A stretch of 64,000 bases of DNA from an uncultured Prevotellaceae bacterium (GTDB lineage Bacteria; Bacteroidota; Bacteroidia; Bacteroidales; Bacteroidaceae). The notes beneath the pieces were generated by a model that saw only the letters and a program-made list of their open reading frames with translations, searched no databases and was not told where the DNA came from. The stretch's first letter is position 1. Every line of letters starts with the position of its first letter. This document shows positions 32,535 through 41,900 of this stretch, piece by piece. Position numbers and translations under genes: made by a program. Where the stretch lies: NCBI GenBank assembly GCA_900315095.1, contig OMXS01000003.1, forward strand, positions 62,001-126,000. Reading direction: 5' to 3'.

Positions 32535-35015
32535 ATGAAAAAGTTTTTTGTAGTCGTTATGACGTTTGTCACGGTCACAGCACAGGCACAGAGAATTCAG
32601 AAACCTGCTATACCTCGTGACGCGGGCATTGAGGCGAAGGTGGAGAAGACTCTTTCGAGGATGACTCTCGACGAGAAAATAGGGCAGATGCTCGAACTGA
32701 ACTTCGACCTTATGGGCAAGATGACTGTAGAGAATGCCAAGGTCGACCGCGGGAAAGTGCACTCGGTAATGCAGCAGTATGGCGCTCCCGAAAATGAAAT
32801 CGAGACTGTGATGAATATGACAGACGCTCAGATAATAGAGCGGTTCGGCAACTATCCCGTGGATATTTACAAAGGGGATACACATCGAACGTGGAAACTC
32901 AACGAGATGATGCTCGACACACTCATCTCAAAATGGAAGGTGGGGTCTATTCTTAACGCACCAGGCACACGCGCAGCAACGGTGGAGCAATGGAGGCAAT
33001 GGATAGGAAAGATACAGGAAAAGTCGATGAAACACCTCGGCATTCCTGACGTCTATGGTCTCGACCACAATCACGGTGTGACTTACAGTCAGGGAGGCAC
33101 GCTATTCCCGCAGCCTATAAACCTCGCTGCGTCGTTCAACACCACTCTCGCACGCGAGATGGCTGAGGTGGCGGCATACGAGAGCCGCGCGGGAAACTGT
33201 CCGTGGGTGTATAACCCTGTGATCGACCTTGGTCGTGACCAGCGCTGGTCGCGTATATGGGAGAGTTTCGGTGAAGATGCTATCGTTAACTCGCATATGG
33301 TGGAGGCAGAGATAGCTGGATATCAGGGCAGCGACCCCAACCATCTGGGCAAGTATAACGTGGCAACGAGTGTGAAGCACTACTTCGCTTATGGTGCTCC
33401 GTTCTCAGGCAAGGACCGCACCCCGGCATACATCTCGCCAGCCATGTTGCGCGAGAAGTATTTCGAGCCTTTCAAGGCGGCTATTCAGGCTGGGGCGCTA
33501 ACCATCATGGTTAACTCGGCGAGCATCAACGGCGTTCCTGTGCATGCCAGCTATGAATACCTTACCAAGTGGCTCAAGGAAGACTTGCAATGGGACGGCA
33601 TGATAGTGACCGACTGGGCAGACATCAATAACCTCTTCACCCGAGAGAAGGTGGCAAAGGATAAGAAAGATGCCATTCGCATCGCAATAAATGCAGGCAT
33701 AGACATGTCGATGGACCCATATAGTGTGGAGTTCTGCATCCTTCTAAAAGAACTGGTGCAGGAAGGCAAGGTACCTATGGAGCGCATCGATGATGCCGTG
33801 CGTCGCATATTGCGACTGAAATATCGTCTGGGACTCTTCGACCAGCCTAACACAGGAGGTAAGGGTTATGAGAAATATGGTAGCGACGAGTTCGCACAGA
33901 AGGCTCTCCATGCGGCAGAGGAGGCAATGGTACTCCTTAAGAACGAAGGCAATATCTTGCCTCTCGCTTCGTCTCAGAAAAAGATACTCCTCACAGGTCC
34001 TAACGCTAACCAGATGCGCTGTCTTAACGGAGGATGGAGCTACACCTGGCAAGGCTCGGGTGCTGAGGACCTCGCTGAGAAGTACAACACCATCTATGAG
34101 GCGCTGTGCAATAAGTTCGGCAAGGAGAACATCACGCTGGAGCAGGGCGTGACATACAACGAACGAGGGGCTTACTACGATGAGAACGAGCCGCAGATAG
34201 AACGAGCTGTGAGTGCTGCAGCTGATGCCGATGTCATCGTGGCATGTATCGGAGAGAACAGTTACTGCGAGACACCAGGCAACCTCACCGACCTGTGGCT
34301 CTCTGCCAACCAGCGTAACCTTGTCAAGGCACTTGCACAGACGGGTAAGCCAATAGTGCTGGTTCTCAATGGCGGACGCCCGCGACTCATAGCCGACATC
34401 GAGCCGTTGGCAAAGGCGGTGGTTGACATCTTCCTTCCAGGAAACTATGGCGGCGATGCGTTGGCAAACCTGCTTGCAGGCGACGTCAACTTCTCTGCGA
34501 AGATGCCATATACCTATCCTCGAGAGATTAATTCTCTGCACACTTACGACTATAAGGTGAGTGAGGAGGTTGGCACGATGGCAGGAGCATATAACTACGA
34601 TGCCAAGGTGTCGCTTCAATGGCCTTTCGGATATGGCATAAGCTACACCACATACGAGTACTCTAATCTGCGGGTGGATAAGAAAACGTTTACTGCTGAC
34701 GATGTGCTCACCGTAACTGTTGACGTTCGCAACACGGGCAGCAGGGCAGGAAAGGAACCTGTGCTTCTCTATAGCAGCGACCTCGTGGCATCCCTCGTGC
34801 CTGACAACCGCCGTCTGCGTGATTTCACAAAGGTGGAACTGCAGCCTGGAGAGACAAAGACGGTAACGTTCCGTCTGCCTGCCAAGTCTCTCGCCTTTGT
34901 AGGCGCTGACGGCAAATGGATTCTCGAGGAGGGTGATTTCAACTTGAAAGTGGGCAACCAAACCATAGGCATCGAGTGCAGCGAGACAAAGAAATGGGAG
35001 GAACCTAACATCTGA
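32535..35015 (+). CDS. Glycoside hydrolase family 3 beta-glucosidase-like enzyme
   Basis: 826 residues with a signal peptide ([19 protein letters not shown]), so periplasmic or secreted. The N-terminal barrel has [41 protein letters not shown] and the nucleophile Asp (about 360) in [10 protein letters not shown]. The second domain follows with [16 protein letters not shown] and [21 protein letters not shown]-terminal FnIII-like domain (about 710-820) ends the chain. GH3 enzymes release terminal glucose or xylose from oligosaccharides. With the GH9 at 43.3 kb and the hybrid regulator between them, use of beta-glucan or cello-oligosaccharides is likely. Confidence 0.93.
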   Translation: MKKFFVVVMTFVTVTAQAQRIQKPAIPRDAGIEAKVEKTLSRMTLDEKIGQMLELNFDLMGKMTVENAKVDRGKVHSVMQQYGAPENEIETVMNMTDAQIIERFGNYPVDIYKGDTHRTWKLNEMMLDTLISKWKVGSILNAPGTRAATVEQWRQWIGKIQEKSMKHLGIPDVYGLDHNHGVTYSQGGTLFPQPINLAASFNTTLAREMAEVAAYESRAGNCPWVYNPVIDLGRDQRWSRIWESFGEDAIVNSHMVEAEIAGYQGSDPNHLGKYNVATSVKHYFAYGAPFSGKDRTPAYISPAMLREKYFEPFKAAIQAGALTIMVNSASINGVPVHASYEYLTKWLKEDLQWDGMIVTDWADINNLFTREKVAKDKKDAIRIAINAGIDMSMDPYSVEFCILLKELVQEGKVPMERIDDAVRRILRLKYRLGLFDQPNTGGKGYEKYGSDEFAQKALHAAEEAMVLLKNEGNILPLASSQKKILLTGPNANQMRCLNGGWSYTWQGSGAEDLAEKYNTIYEALCNKFGKENITLEQGVTYNERGAYYDENEPQIERAVSAAADADVIVACIGENSYCETPGNLTDLWLSANQRNLVKALAQTGKPIVLVLNGGRPRLIADIEPLAKAVVDIFLPGNYGGDALANLLAGDVNFSAKMPYTYPREINSLHTYDYKVSEEVGTMAGAYNYDAKVSLQWPFGYGISYTTYEYSNLRVDKKTFTADDVLTVTVDVRNTGSRAGKEPVLLYSSDLVASLVPDNRRLRDFTKVELQPGETKTVTFRLPAKSLAFVGADGKWILEEGDFNLKVGNQTIGIECSETKKWEEPNI

Positions 35016-35046
35016 TTCCTCTCTCCCCATACGGACTTTAAATACT

Positions 35047-35083
35047 AATAGGATAATCTGCAACGGGTTATCCTATTTTCTTT
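35047..35083 (+). terminator. Terminator of the GH3 gene
   Basis: AATAGGATAATC pairs with GGTTATCCTATT around a short loop, followed by TTCTTT. It is a near copy of the terminator at 32362. Confidence 0.85.
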
Positions 35084-35102
35084 GGGAACCATATACTATT
35101 TG

Positions 35103-35252
35103 ACCTTTACGGTATTAGTGGGTTGCTCTTGGATTCGCCCTAACTTCAAGCCTATAAAGACAGGAAAGGGCTTCGACGTGGTGCGCTATGCGATGGCCGT
35201 GAGCAACGAACTCCTTTGGGCACTCGATGGCTTGGTAGAGAAGAGTGAGTGA
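35103..35252 (+). pseudogene. Gene fragment, C-terminal remnant of an unrecognised protein
   Basis: An open frame of about 49 codons without a start reads VGCSWIRPNFKPIKTGKGF and ends VSNELLWALDGLVEKSE before TGA at 35250. Codon use looks coding, but nothing upstream continues the frame past the terminator. I do not recognise the family. Confidence 0.45.
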
Positions 35253-35259
35253 ACAATCC

Positions 35260-35413
35260 AAATCTGACAGCTGACAGTCTGACAATTTAAAAAAAAGGTA
35301 ACACCCCTTTCTAAAGACTATATAACTAATTGATATATAGATAATTATATATAAATATAAGGGAGGCGATACCCTTAAAAAAACAACTGTCAGAACTGTC
35401 AGCTGTCAGATTT
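35260..35413. repeat. Element C: inverted arms of CTGACAG repeats around an AT-rich core
   Basis: The left arm (35260-35284) reads AAATCTGACAGCTGACAG plus TCTGACA. The right arm (35388-35413) is its reverse complement with one extra base. Inside are an A-run, a C-rich shoulder (GGTAACACCCC and, inverted, GGGTATCGCCTCCC) and an AT core (about 35313-35360) with TTGATATATAGATAATTAT. That core resembles element B's TTGATTATTAGATAGTTAT. Confidence 0.9.
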
Positions 35414-35448
35414 AGCAATTAAATTTTCATCTAAAAAGCAGTATATCA

Positions 35449-35764
35449 ATGAAATACGATATTACAAAACAGACAGCTCTCGGAGGTGTCAAAAGACATG
35501 CATGTACCACTAATTCCGATGCTTTTCCCTATATTAGGTGCACATGTAAGTGGTTCTAAATTTCAATACCCTGACCTCACTTGGAAGGAACTTTGTGGCC
35601 AAACGGCTAATCTCGTTGCAGAAAGTGGGGGTAACAAGGTCTAATTGTCACAATTAGCGGAAGCAATTACAAGACAATTTCGTGTTATTGAAGAGATGGA
35701 ATGTGAGAAATTTGCCATCTGTCTAAAACACCTAGATAATCGGCTTATTCGCCTTGTAGACTGA
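35449..35764 (+). pseudogene. Decayed gene with frameshift and in-frame stop
   Basis: A start-like ATG at 35449 (MKYDITKQTALGGVKR) shifts frame into a second stretch: MHVPLIPMLFPILGAHVSG, then QYPDLTWKELCGQTANLVAE. This second stretch meets TAA at 35642 and then continues in the same frame (LSQLAEAITRQFRVIEEM...CLKHLDNRLIRLVD) to TGA at 35762. The uninterrupted sense on both sides of the TAA argues for a broken gene. I cannot name the family. Confidence 0.5.
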
Positions 35765-35797
35765 TTGGGTCTAATAGTATATAATTGCCAAACAAAA

Positions 35798-35831
35798 AGA
35801 CCCGTCGTGCTAATCACAGCAGGACGGGTCT
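35798..35831. terminator. Bidirectional terminator between the pseudogene and the 35907 gene
   Basis: AGACCCGTCGTGCT and AGCAGGACGGGTCT form a 14-bp stem with one mismatch. A-rich sequence lies on the left and T-containing sequence on the right. Confidence 0.7.
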
Positions 35832-35906
35832 TGTCTGTCAATAAAATTTCAATACTTACTACAAATAACTAAATAATAACAAATTAATAAAACTCAAAAT
35901 GTTTAT

Positions 35907-36122
35907 TTACTCATCATCGTCTTCTGTCCAGAGATTATCGTAATTTTTTGCTGTGATGGCAGGTTCCCATCCTGGGCTTGGACCGTCATCTATAGGCTTT
36001 TTAATTACATCATCATATTTATCACTTTTAATCTGGGCACCCACAGGTGTTGCTGTACAGAGTGGATTCTCAACATTCAAATTAAACAGAACTGCCTTAG
36101 GTTCTATATATATCTTTTTCAT
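35907..36122 (-). CDS. Small conserved acidic protein downstream of the LRR gene
   Basis: 71 residues, MKKIYIEPKAVLFNLNVENP at the start and a very acidic end (NLWTEDDDE). The KK-YIEPK start is a pattern of short Prevotella proteins encoded near secreted proteins; none has a known function. There is no signal peptide. It lies 18 bp downstream of the 764-residue LRR protein gene on the same strand and is probably co-transcribed. Confidence 0.65.
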   Translation of the reverse strand: MKKIYIEPKAVLFNLNVENPLCTATPVGAQIKSDKYDDVIKKPIDDGPSPGWEPAITAKNYDNLWTEDDDE

Positions 36123-36140
36123 ATCTTAAAACTCTCTTTT

Positions 36141-38435
36141 TTATTTGATTACTACTTTCTTGCCACCTACAATGAATATGCCCTTAAGACCGTTCAGATC
36201 TTTCGAGTTCTCGCGAACTACCTGACCATTGAGGTTGTACACCTTGTCGTTGGTGAATGTTACAGGAATCTGGATTGTCGGGTTGCCGATACCAGTTACT
36301 ACGATATTGTCAGACAATCCATTGAAGTCAATATCAAGAGTGTCAAATTCCTTTGCAGCGCTGCTAACCGGAACAGAAGCCTCGACAAGAGCACAGTATG
36401 GTGACCAAGTGGCAATACCCTTTGACTTGAAGAACTGCGGAGTTGTTACACCGTGGTCTGGATCATATCCTAGATAGTAAGCTCCAACAGGGAGTGTAGG
36501 CGATGTGCCCATCACTTTATATTTACCGCTGGCGTCCTTAGGTCCGTAAATCTCTGCACCTAAATAACTACCTTTGAAAGTGAAGTCGGCAGGCTGAACA
36601 TTATCAGGATTGGCAGCACTAATTTGCAATCCCTGTTTTACGGCATTATTATTAAGAGCCGTTGTTGTCTTGTTCTGAATTGCTGTTATTGCTTCACCGA
36701 AAGCTTGACCACCATTTAATACGATGTCCCATTTCACGAAAAGGTCACTCTCCACATCAAATGTTGCAATTACCTCTTTTGTCACATAATCTGCCTGTCC
36801 TTCTACCTTTTCGAATTCCACTCCGCTATTTGGATTCGTTGGATCTGCAAGTACGACTTCCTTTCTCTTAGAGAACTTTATCTTCGCGGGGTGAATCATG
36901 TATGGAACGTTCTTTTTAAGAAGGTATCCTGTACTCTCATCAACTTCAGCATCTTGGTCGAAATTCAGAATAATCATCTTCTCATTCTCATCATAAACAG
37001 CACCAGAGAACTCCTTCAGCTCTGCACCAACACCGTATGCATTCATAAACTGGGCCTCGGTCATGTTGACAGGAAGGCAGATAGAATACCAACGACTTTC
37101 CTTGATACGCTCGTCGTAGAACACTTTCTGCTCCTTGAAGATGTTGTTACCGAGAATAAATTGTCGCCAACCACCGTATTCGCTTATAACATCATTGTCA
37201 GAATAGGCTCTATAAACTTCACCTGTTTCAGGGTCTGTTATAGTATTATAAGGGTTAATTTCATTACTTGCAGGCCAAGTAGTTCCTGTTTCGGAGTCTT
37301 TAAGAGAATAATGCATGTACTTTGGAACACGATAGTTGTCAATAGCTGTATTCGTTCCTGGATAATGGAGAACAGGCACAGTATAACTTTGATTATTAAA
37401 AGGAGAGTCAGAATAGTCTGAACCTGACCATGTTGAGGTAGAAGTATAATCTGCTGTGGAATATGTCGGATTGTCTCCTGCTGCCCAGTTGAAGTTATAC
37501 GTCTGGTTTGGCTCCATCAAGATGGCATTATAGGCCTTAAGATTGTCTGTATTTACATATATATTTGTTAATTGAATACAACCTTGGAAAATCTGAAGCC
37601 CATTTCGTTTGTCTGGCTCAGTAAGATCCATGTTGTCAGGAATGGTTATTGTACGGATTCCGCTTTCCTTGAAACAAAGGTACCCCATGTGTTTCAAATC
37701 TTCGGGCAATACAACGTATTCAAGACTATACGTTGCAGAAAAAGCCTTTTCTCCTAAATTGGTGATACTGTTATCAAAAACAACGTTTTTCAGTTCTTTA
37801 CAATGTTCAAAGATACTTAGACCAGAGCCGGAATCTGAACCCCATTTTCCACCATCAGCAGCCATGTCAGGAATAGAATATCCTTTACCAAGACTGAGGG
37901 TCTTAACCTTGGAGTCCTTGAAGGCATAACTCATAATTTGATAAGTTCCGTTATTATCCGGGAATACAACAGTCTCCAAGGATGTGTCGCCCTCAAATGC
38001 TTTTGTTGGAATAATCATTCCAGCGGTTTTGGGGAAAACAAGGGTCTTAAGTCTGTTCTTAAATGGATTAGGATTACCGTTACTTAAGAATGGGTTTGCA
38101 TCACCAGTTTCGGTTACACCAGCGACATCGCAGTTCTCAAGGTCTAAGATGTCAAGGCTTGTGCAATTGTTCAGTAAAGCCGTAGCCTTGTCTTTGCCTA
38201 ACTTGTGAGGGTTTTTGGTAACGATAACCAGTTCTTTGATTTCGCTGACTTTAATTTCTGTGTCGCCTTCCCTGTAGAAGACGTTGTTACCAGAGTTGAA
38301 AATGTCGAAGTCTGCTGGTTCGTTAATTGTAATTGTGTACCCCTTGTCATCTCCAGCGATAGGGGTAATGGTGGGCGTGGCCTTTGCTACCAAAGCAAAG
38401 AGCATTGCGATTGTAAATAGTAAAATTTTCTTCAT
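36141..38435 (-). CDS. Secreted BspA-like leucine-rich-repeat protein with sorting tail
   Basis: 764 residues. A signal peptide (MKKILLFTIAMLFALVAKA) is followed by LRR_5-type repeats (about 60-300): CTSLDILDLENC, DTSLETVVFPDN, CKELKNVVFDNS, YSLEYVVLPEDL and GIRTITIPDN. Beta-rich C-terminal modules (about 420-720) include RWYSICLPVNMTEAQF and GAYYLGYDPDHG. The tail, YNLNGQVVRENSK...GIFIVGGKKVVIK, resembles type IX secretion signals. BspA-like proteins bind host proteins or other cells; the ligand here is unknown. Confidence 0.85.
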   Translation of the reverse strand: MKKILLFTIAMLFALVAKATPTITPIAGDDKGYTITINEPADFDIFNSGNNVFYREGDTEIKVSEIKELVIVTKNPHKLGKDKATALLNNCTSLDILDLENCDVAGVTETGDANPFLSNGNPNPFKNRLKTLVFPKTAGMIIPTKAFEGDTSLETVVFPDNNGTYQIMSYAFKDSKVKTLSLGKGYSIPDMAADGGKWGSDSGSGLSIFEHCKELKNVVFDNSITNLGEKAFSATYSLEYVVLPEDLKHMGYLCFKESGIRTITIPDNMDLTEPDKRNGLQIFQGCIQLTNIYVNTDNLKAYNAILMEPNQTYNFNWAAGDNPTYSTADYTSTSTWSGSDYSDSPFNNQSYTVPVLHYPGTNTAIDNYRVPKYMHYSLKDSETGTTWPASNEINPYNTITDPETGEVYRAYSDNDVISEYGGWRQFILGNNIFKEQKVFYDERIKESRWYSICLPVNMTEAQFMNAYGVGAELKEFSGAVYDENEKMIILNFDQDAEVDESTGYLLKKNVPYMIHPAKIKFSKRKEVVLADPTNPNSGVEFEKVEGQADYVTKEVIATFDVESDLFVKWDIVLNGGQAFGEAITAIQNKTTTALNNNAVKQGLQISAANPDNVQPADFTFKGSYLGAEIYGPKDASGKYKVMGTSPTLPVGAYYLGYDPDHGVTTPQFFKSKGIATWSPYCALVEASVPVSSAAKEFDTLDIDFNGLSDNIVVTGIGNPTIQIPVTFTNDKVYNLNGQVVRENSKDLNGLKGIFIVGGKKVVIK

Positions 38436-38569
38436 TTTTTTAACTTTAGATTATATGCTATTATTTGTAACTGCGTTATCATTTTCAGTATGTACATGCA
38501 ATTGCACCGACGTGATAAACTGTAAGATTTTGGTGCGAAATATTTAAAAAACATTAGGTTTTGCGGCGG

Positions 38570-38577
38570 CAAAGTTA
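38570..38577 (-). promoter_or_regulatory. -7 element of the LRR-protein unit
   Basis: The minus strand reads TAACTTTG, about 130 bp before the ATG at 38435, with a weak TTTC at -33. The rest of the 38436-38870 gap holds a 22-bp tandem repeat and no gene. Confidence 0.4.
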
Positions 38578-38731
38578 TGATATTTATAAGAAAGGAGAAA
38601 ATATAAAACGCTGAAAAATAGGGCATTCAACAAATTATACCCCATTTTTCATCAAATGTTACCCTTGAAATATCGCTTTGTATCGTGAATATATACAGTT
38701 TTTCTGAACTATATGCATATTCCTGAAGTCC

Positions 38732-38797
38732 TCACTTGTGCCTTCTGAGGGTGTCACTTGTGCTTCCTGGCAGTCTCACTTGTGCTTCCTGACGATG
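38732..38797. repeat. Three-copy 22-bp tandem repeat
   Basis: TCACTTGTG starts at 38732, 38754 and 38776, each followed by a (C)CTTC(C)TG-type segment; a decayed fourth unit follows. Confidence 0.75.
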
Positions 38798-38871
38798 CCA
38801 TTAATATCTTCTGGCAGTACTTGATGTTGCTAGTGGTGACATACTTCATGTATGCTTTATCTCACGATACA

Positions 38872-38900
38872 CAAAAAGGGCATAGAAGAACTATGCCCTT
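38872..38900 (-). terminator. Terminator of the hybrid two-component gene
   Basis: AAGGGCATAG-AAGAA-CTATGCCCTT; on the minus strand a T-run (CCCTTTTTGTG) follows the stem. Confidence 0.85.
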
Positions 38901-38920
38901 ACGGTTGGTATTGCGGTTTG

Positions 38921-41900
38921 CTATTCTGCGTTGTTTTTGCTCTTGTACTCGCTTGGCAAGCAGCCGTACTCCTCGCTGAAGTGCTTCGCGAAGAGTTTGG
39001 GGTTGTTGAAGCCCACCTTATAAGCCACCTGCGATATAGGCAGCGACGGGTCGGCATCCATCAACTGGCGTGCTCGCTTCAATCGCAGAGAGCGGATGAA
39101 GAGTATTGGCCGCTTTCCTGTTATGAACTGCAACTTGCGGTTGAGGCCTGTACGGTGGATTCCAAGGATTGATGCCAGTTGGTCTACATTAAAGTCGGGC
39201 TCGTGCATGTGCTCGCTTACCACGGAGACGGCCTTCTGCAGCAGTTGTTCGTCGAGGGTGGTGATGGTCAGTTCTTCTGGTTCCACCTCTTGTTGTGTGC
39301 TGAATCGCTCCTGTGTTGCTTGTCGCCGTTCCATCCAGGCGTTTATGCGCAGTCGCAGTATGTCTATGTTGAACGGTTTGGTGATGTAGTCGCTGGCTCC
39401 CATTTGCAGTCCTTCCAGTTGGTCTTCCTCCAAAGCCTTGGCTGTGAGCAGTATCACTGGAATGTGACTTAGGTTGATGTCATTCTTTATTCGCTTTGTT
39501 AGTTCAAAACCGTTTATGCCAGGCATCATCACGTCGCTCACCACCACGTCTATTGTTTTCTCCTCGTCGGCGAGAATGTCCAGGGCATCGTTGCCGTTAG
39601 TGGCTGTTATGACGTTATAATCGTCTTGTAGCGATATTGTGATATATGAGAGCAGGTCGGTATTGTCGTCTACCACGAGGACGGTTGACGGGTGCAGGGT
39701 ATTGGTTTGTGGCTGAGTGGCGTCGGGTGATGCCACTTCTTCTGCCGGGAATGAGATAGTGAAGATGGTGCCTTGCGGAGAGTTTTTATCCACGCTTATG
39801 GTGCCGCCCATGAGGTCGGTATACTGCTTCACGATGTTCAGTCCGATGCCGCTGCTCTCGTGGCTTGTCTTCAGTTGCTTCGAGTGGTAGAAACGCTCGA
39901 AGATGTGTGGCAGTACTTCCTCGCTGATGCCTCCTCCTGTATCTGCCACACGCAGGGTGATGAGCGATTCTTTCTTGGCAGGTTCCACGGTGCAGTCGAG
40001 GCTTATCTCTCCCCCGTCGGGTGTGAACTTGAACGAGTTGGAGAGCAGGTTGTTCACTATCTTGCCCACCTTGTCGCTGTCTATCTGCACGATGTGTTGC
40101 TCTTGCGGCAAGTTGACGTTGAATTTAATCTTTCGCTTTTCTGCCATCGAATAAAATGCTTCTGCCATCTCGCTGAGCAATTTGCCGATGTTCGTTGGAG
40201 TCTTCTGTAGTGCCTCGTAGTTGCTGTCGAAGTTCCTCACGTCGAGAATTTGGTTAGCGAGTGTCAGCAGCCGGTCGGCGTTGTGCTTTATGGTACCGAG
40301 CAGAGTTAGTGTGTTGCCGCCGTCGGGTTTGTCGGTAAACCTTTTTATCAGTTGGTCGGCAGGTGCGATGATAAGCGTCAGCGGCGTTCGCAGGTCATGA
40401 CTTATGTTGGTAAAGAAGCGCGTCTTCATCTCGTTTAGCTTCTCCTCCTCTTGCTTTTGCCGAGCGATGCGGCGTAACTGCCGCTTGTAGTTGCGGCGGT
40501 TCCTGATGAAGAAGAACAGAGCGCTGCCGATGATAGCGGCTATAGCGGTCCATAGTGCAATACCCCAAGGAGAGAGCCAGAACGGCGGTCTGATTCTGAT
40601 GTGCATCATGTGGAATTCCTCAGCTGTGTCGTCTTCTTGAGGACCGGTGCGCAGTATAAGGTCATACTCTCCAGGCACTAGGTTAGACAGAGTTAAACTG
40701 TTGTCGGTCACGGGAAGCCAGTTGTTAGAATGTCCTCGAAGCTGATAGTAGTATTGGTCGGTGATTTCTGTCATGAATCCTCTCGGACGACACGCTATGA
40801 ATAGGTTCTTGCTCTCGTGGCCAAGGTCGAGATAACGGGTGTAGACGACATCTTCTTGGGTGTCGGCAGACATGTGCTTTCCGCTTAATGATTCAGGGGT
40901 TTGTATCTCTCCGTTGATCCTCAGCATTGTGATGATTGGAGCCTCGGGCTTTGCCTTTGCCTTTTTGTCTTCCACGAGCAGTCGCGGGTTAAATCCGATG
41001 ATACCGCGGTCGGTTCCTGCCACCATGTTTCCGTTCTCCAGAGAGAATAACGCTCTTTGGTTGTAGTGGAAGTCATAATTTATATTGAAGAGGTATCTGC
41101 TGAATATAAAACGCTTGCCGTCGTGGGTGATGCGCACCAGTCCTTGGTCTGTGGCGCACCACATATTGCCGTCGTTGTCTGCGCATATGGACATTACGAT
41201 GAACTTCTCCATGCTCTTCAACGTATGGGTCTTTCCCGTGGATGTCTCGTAAATGTAGATGGGCGAATGGTTGACGCCGCTCACCATCCATAGCCATCCT
41301 CGTTTGTCGGCATAGATGTCACGGTGGCCTTGCATCATGTGGTTGTCCTTGCCGAGAGTTGATATTGGTATTTTCTTCGTTGCGAGGTTAGCGGCATTCA
41401 CCTCATATATAAACTCGTTCGTAACAGCATATAGTTTACCGCCAGCAGTAGTGAGGTCGGTAATCCACGGGTTTTCTGTTGGCACAGTTTCTGTTGCACC
41501 CGTTATGGGGTTTACCGCCATGATGCCGTTTCCGAGTACAGCCACAAAGAGCCGTCCTCCAGGGATTGGCTGAACAATAGAGTAGGGCGACTTGTCTTGC
41601 AGGAAACGGCGTCCGTCGTCGGCGACAAGTCCTACGTTATAGACACCTGTCCATAGGTGATGCTGGCTGTCGGAGAATAGAGCGGTAACTGTACTCCCTC
41701 TGTATCGGTTTTCGAGAATAGAAAGGTCGCCCGAACTCTTCAAACGGAAGATTCCGCCGTCCTCAGAACCTGCCCAAAAACACTTGCTGTCAGAAGAGTT
41801 GGCAAGCGATATCACGTCCTCGGGATGGTATTGGCTTGCTGCGGAGGCGAGACTGAAGAATATGTATTTGTCCGTGTTTGGCGTAATAATGCTGAGGTTG

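Noticed and set aside
33744-35063. 439-residue minus-strand open frame
   Set aside because: It is entirely antisense to the GH3 gene and shows no domain or signal.
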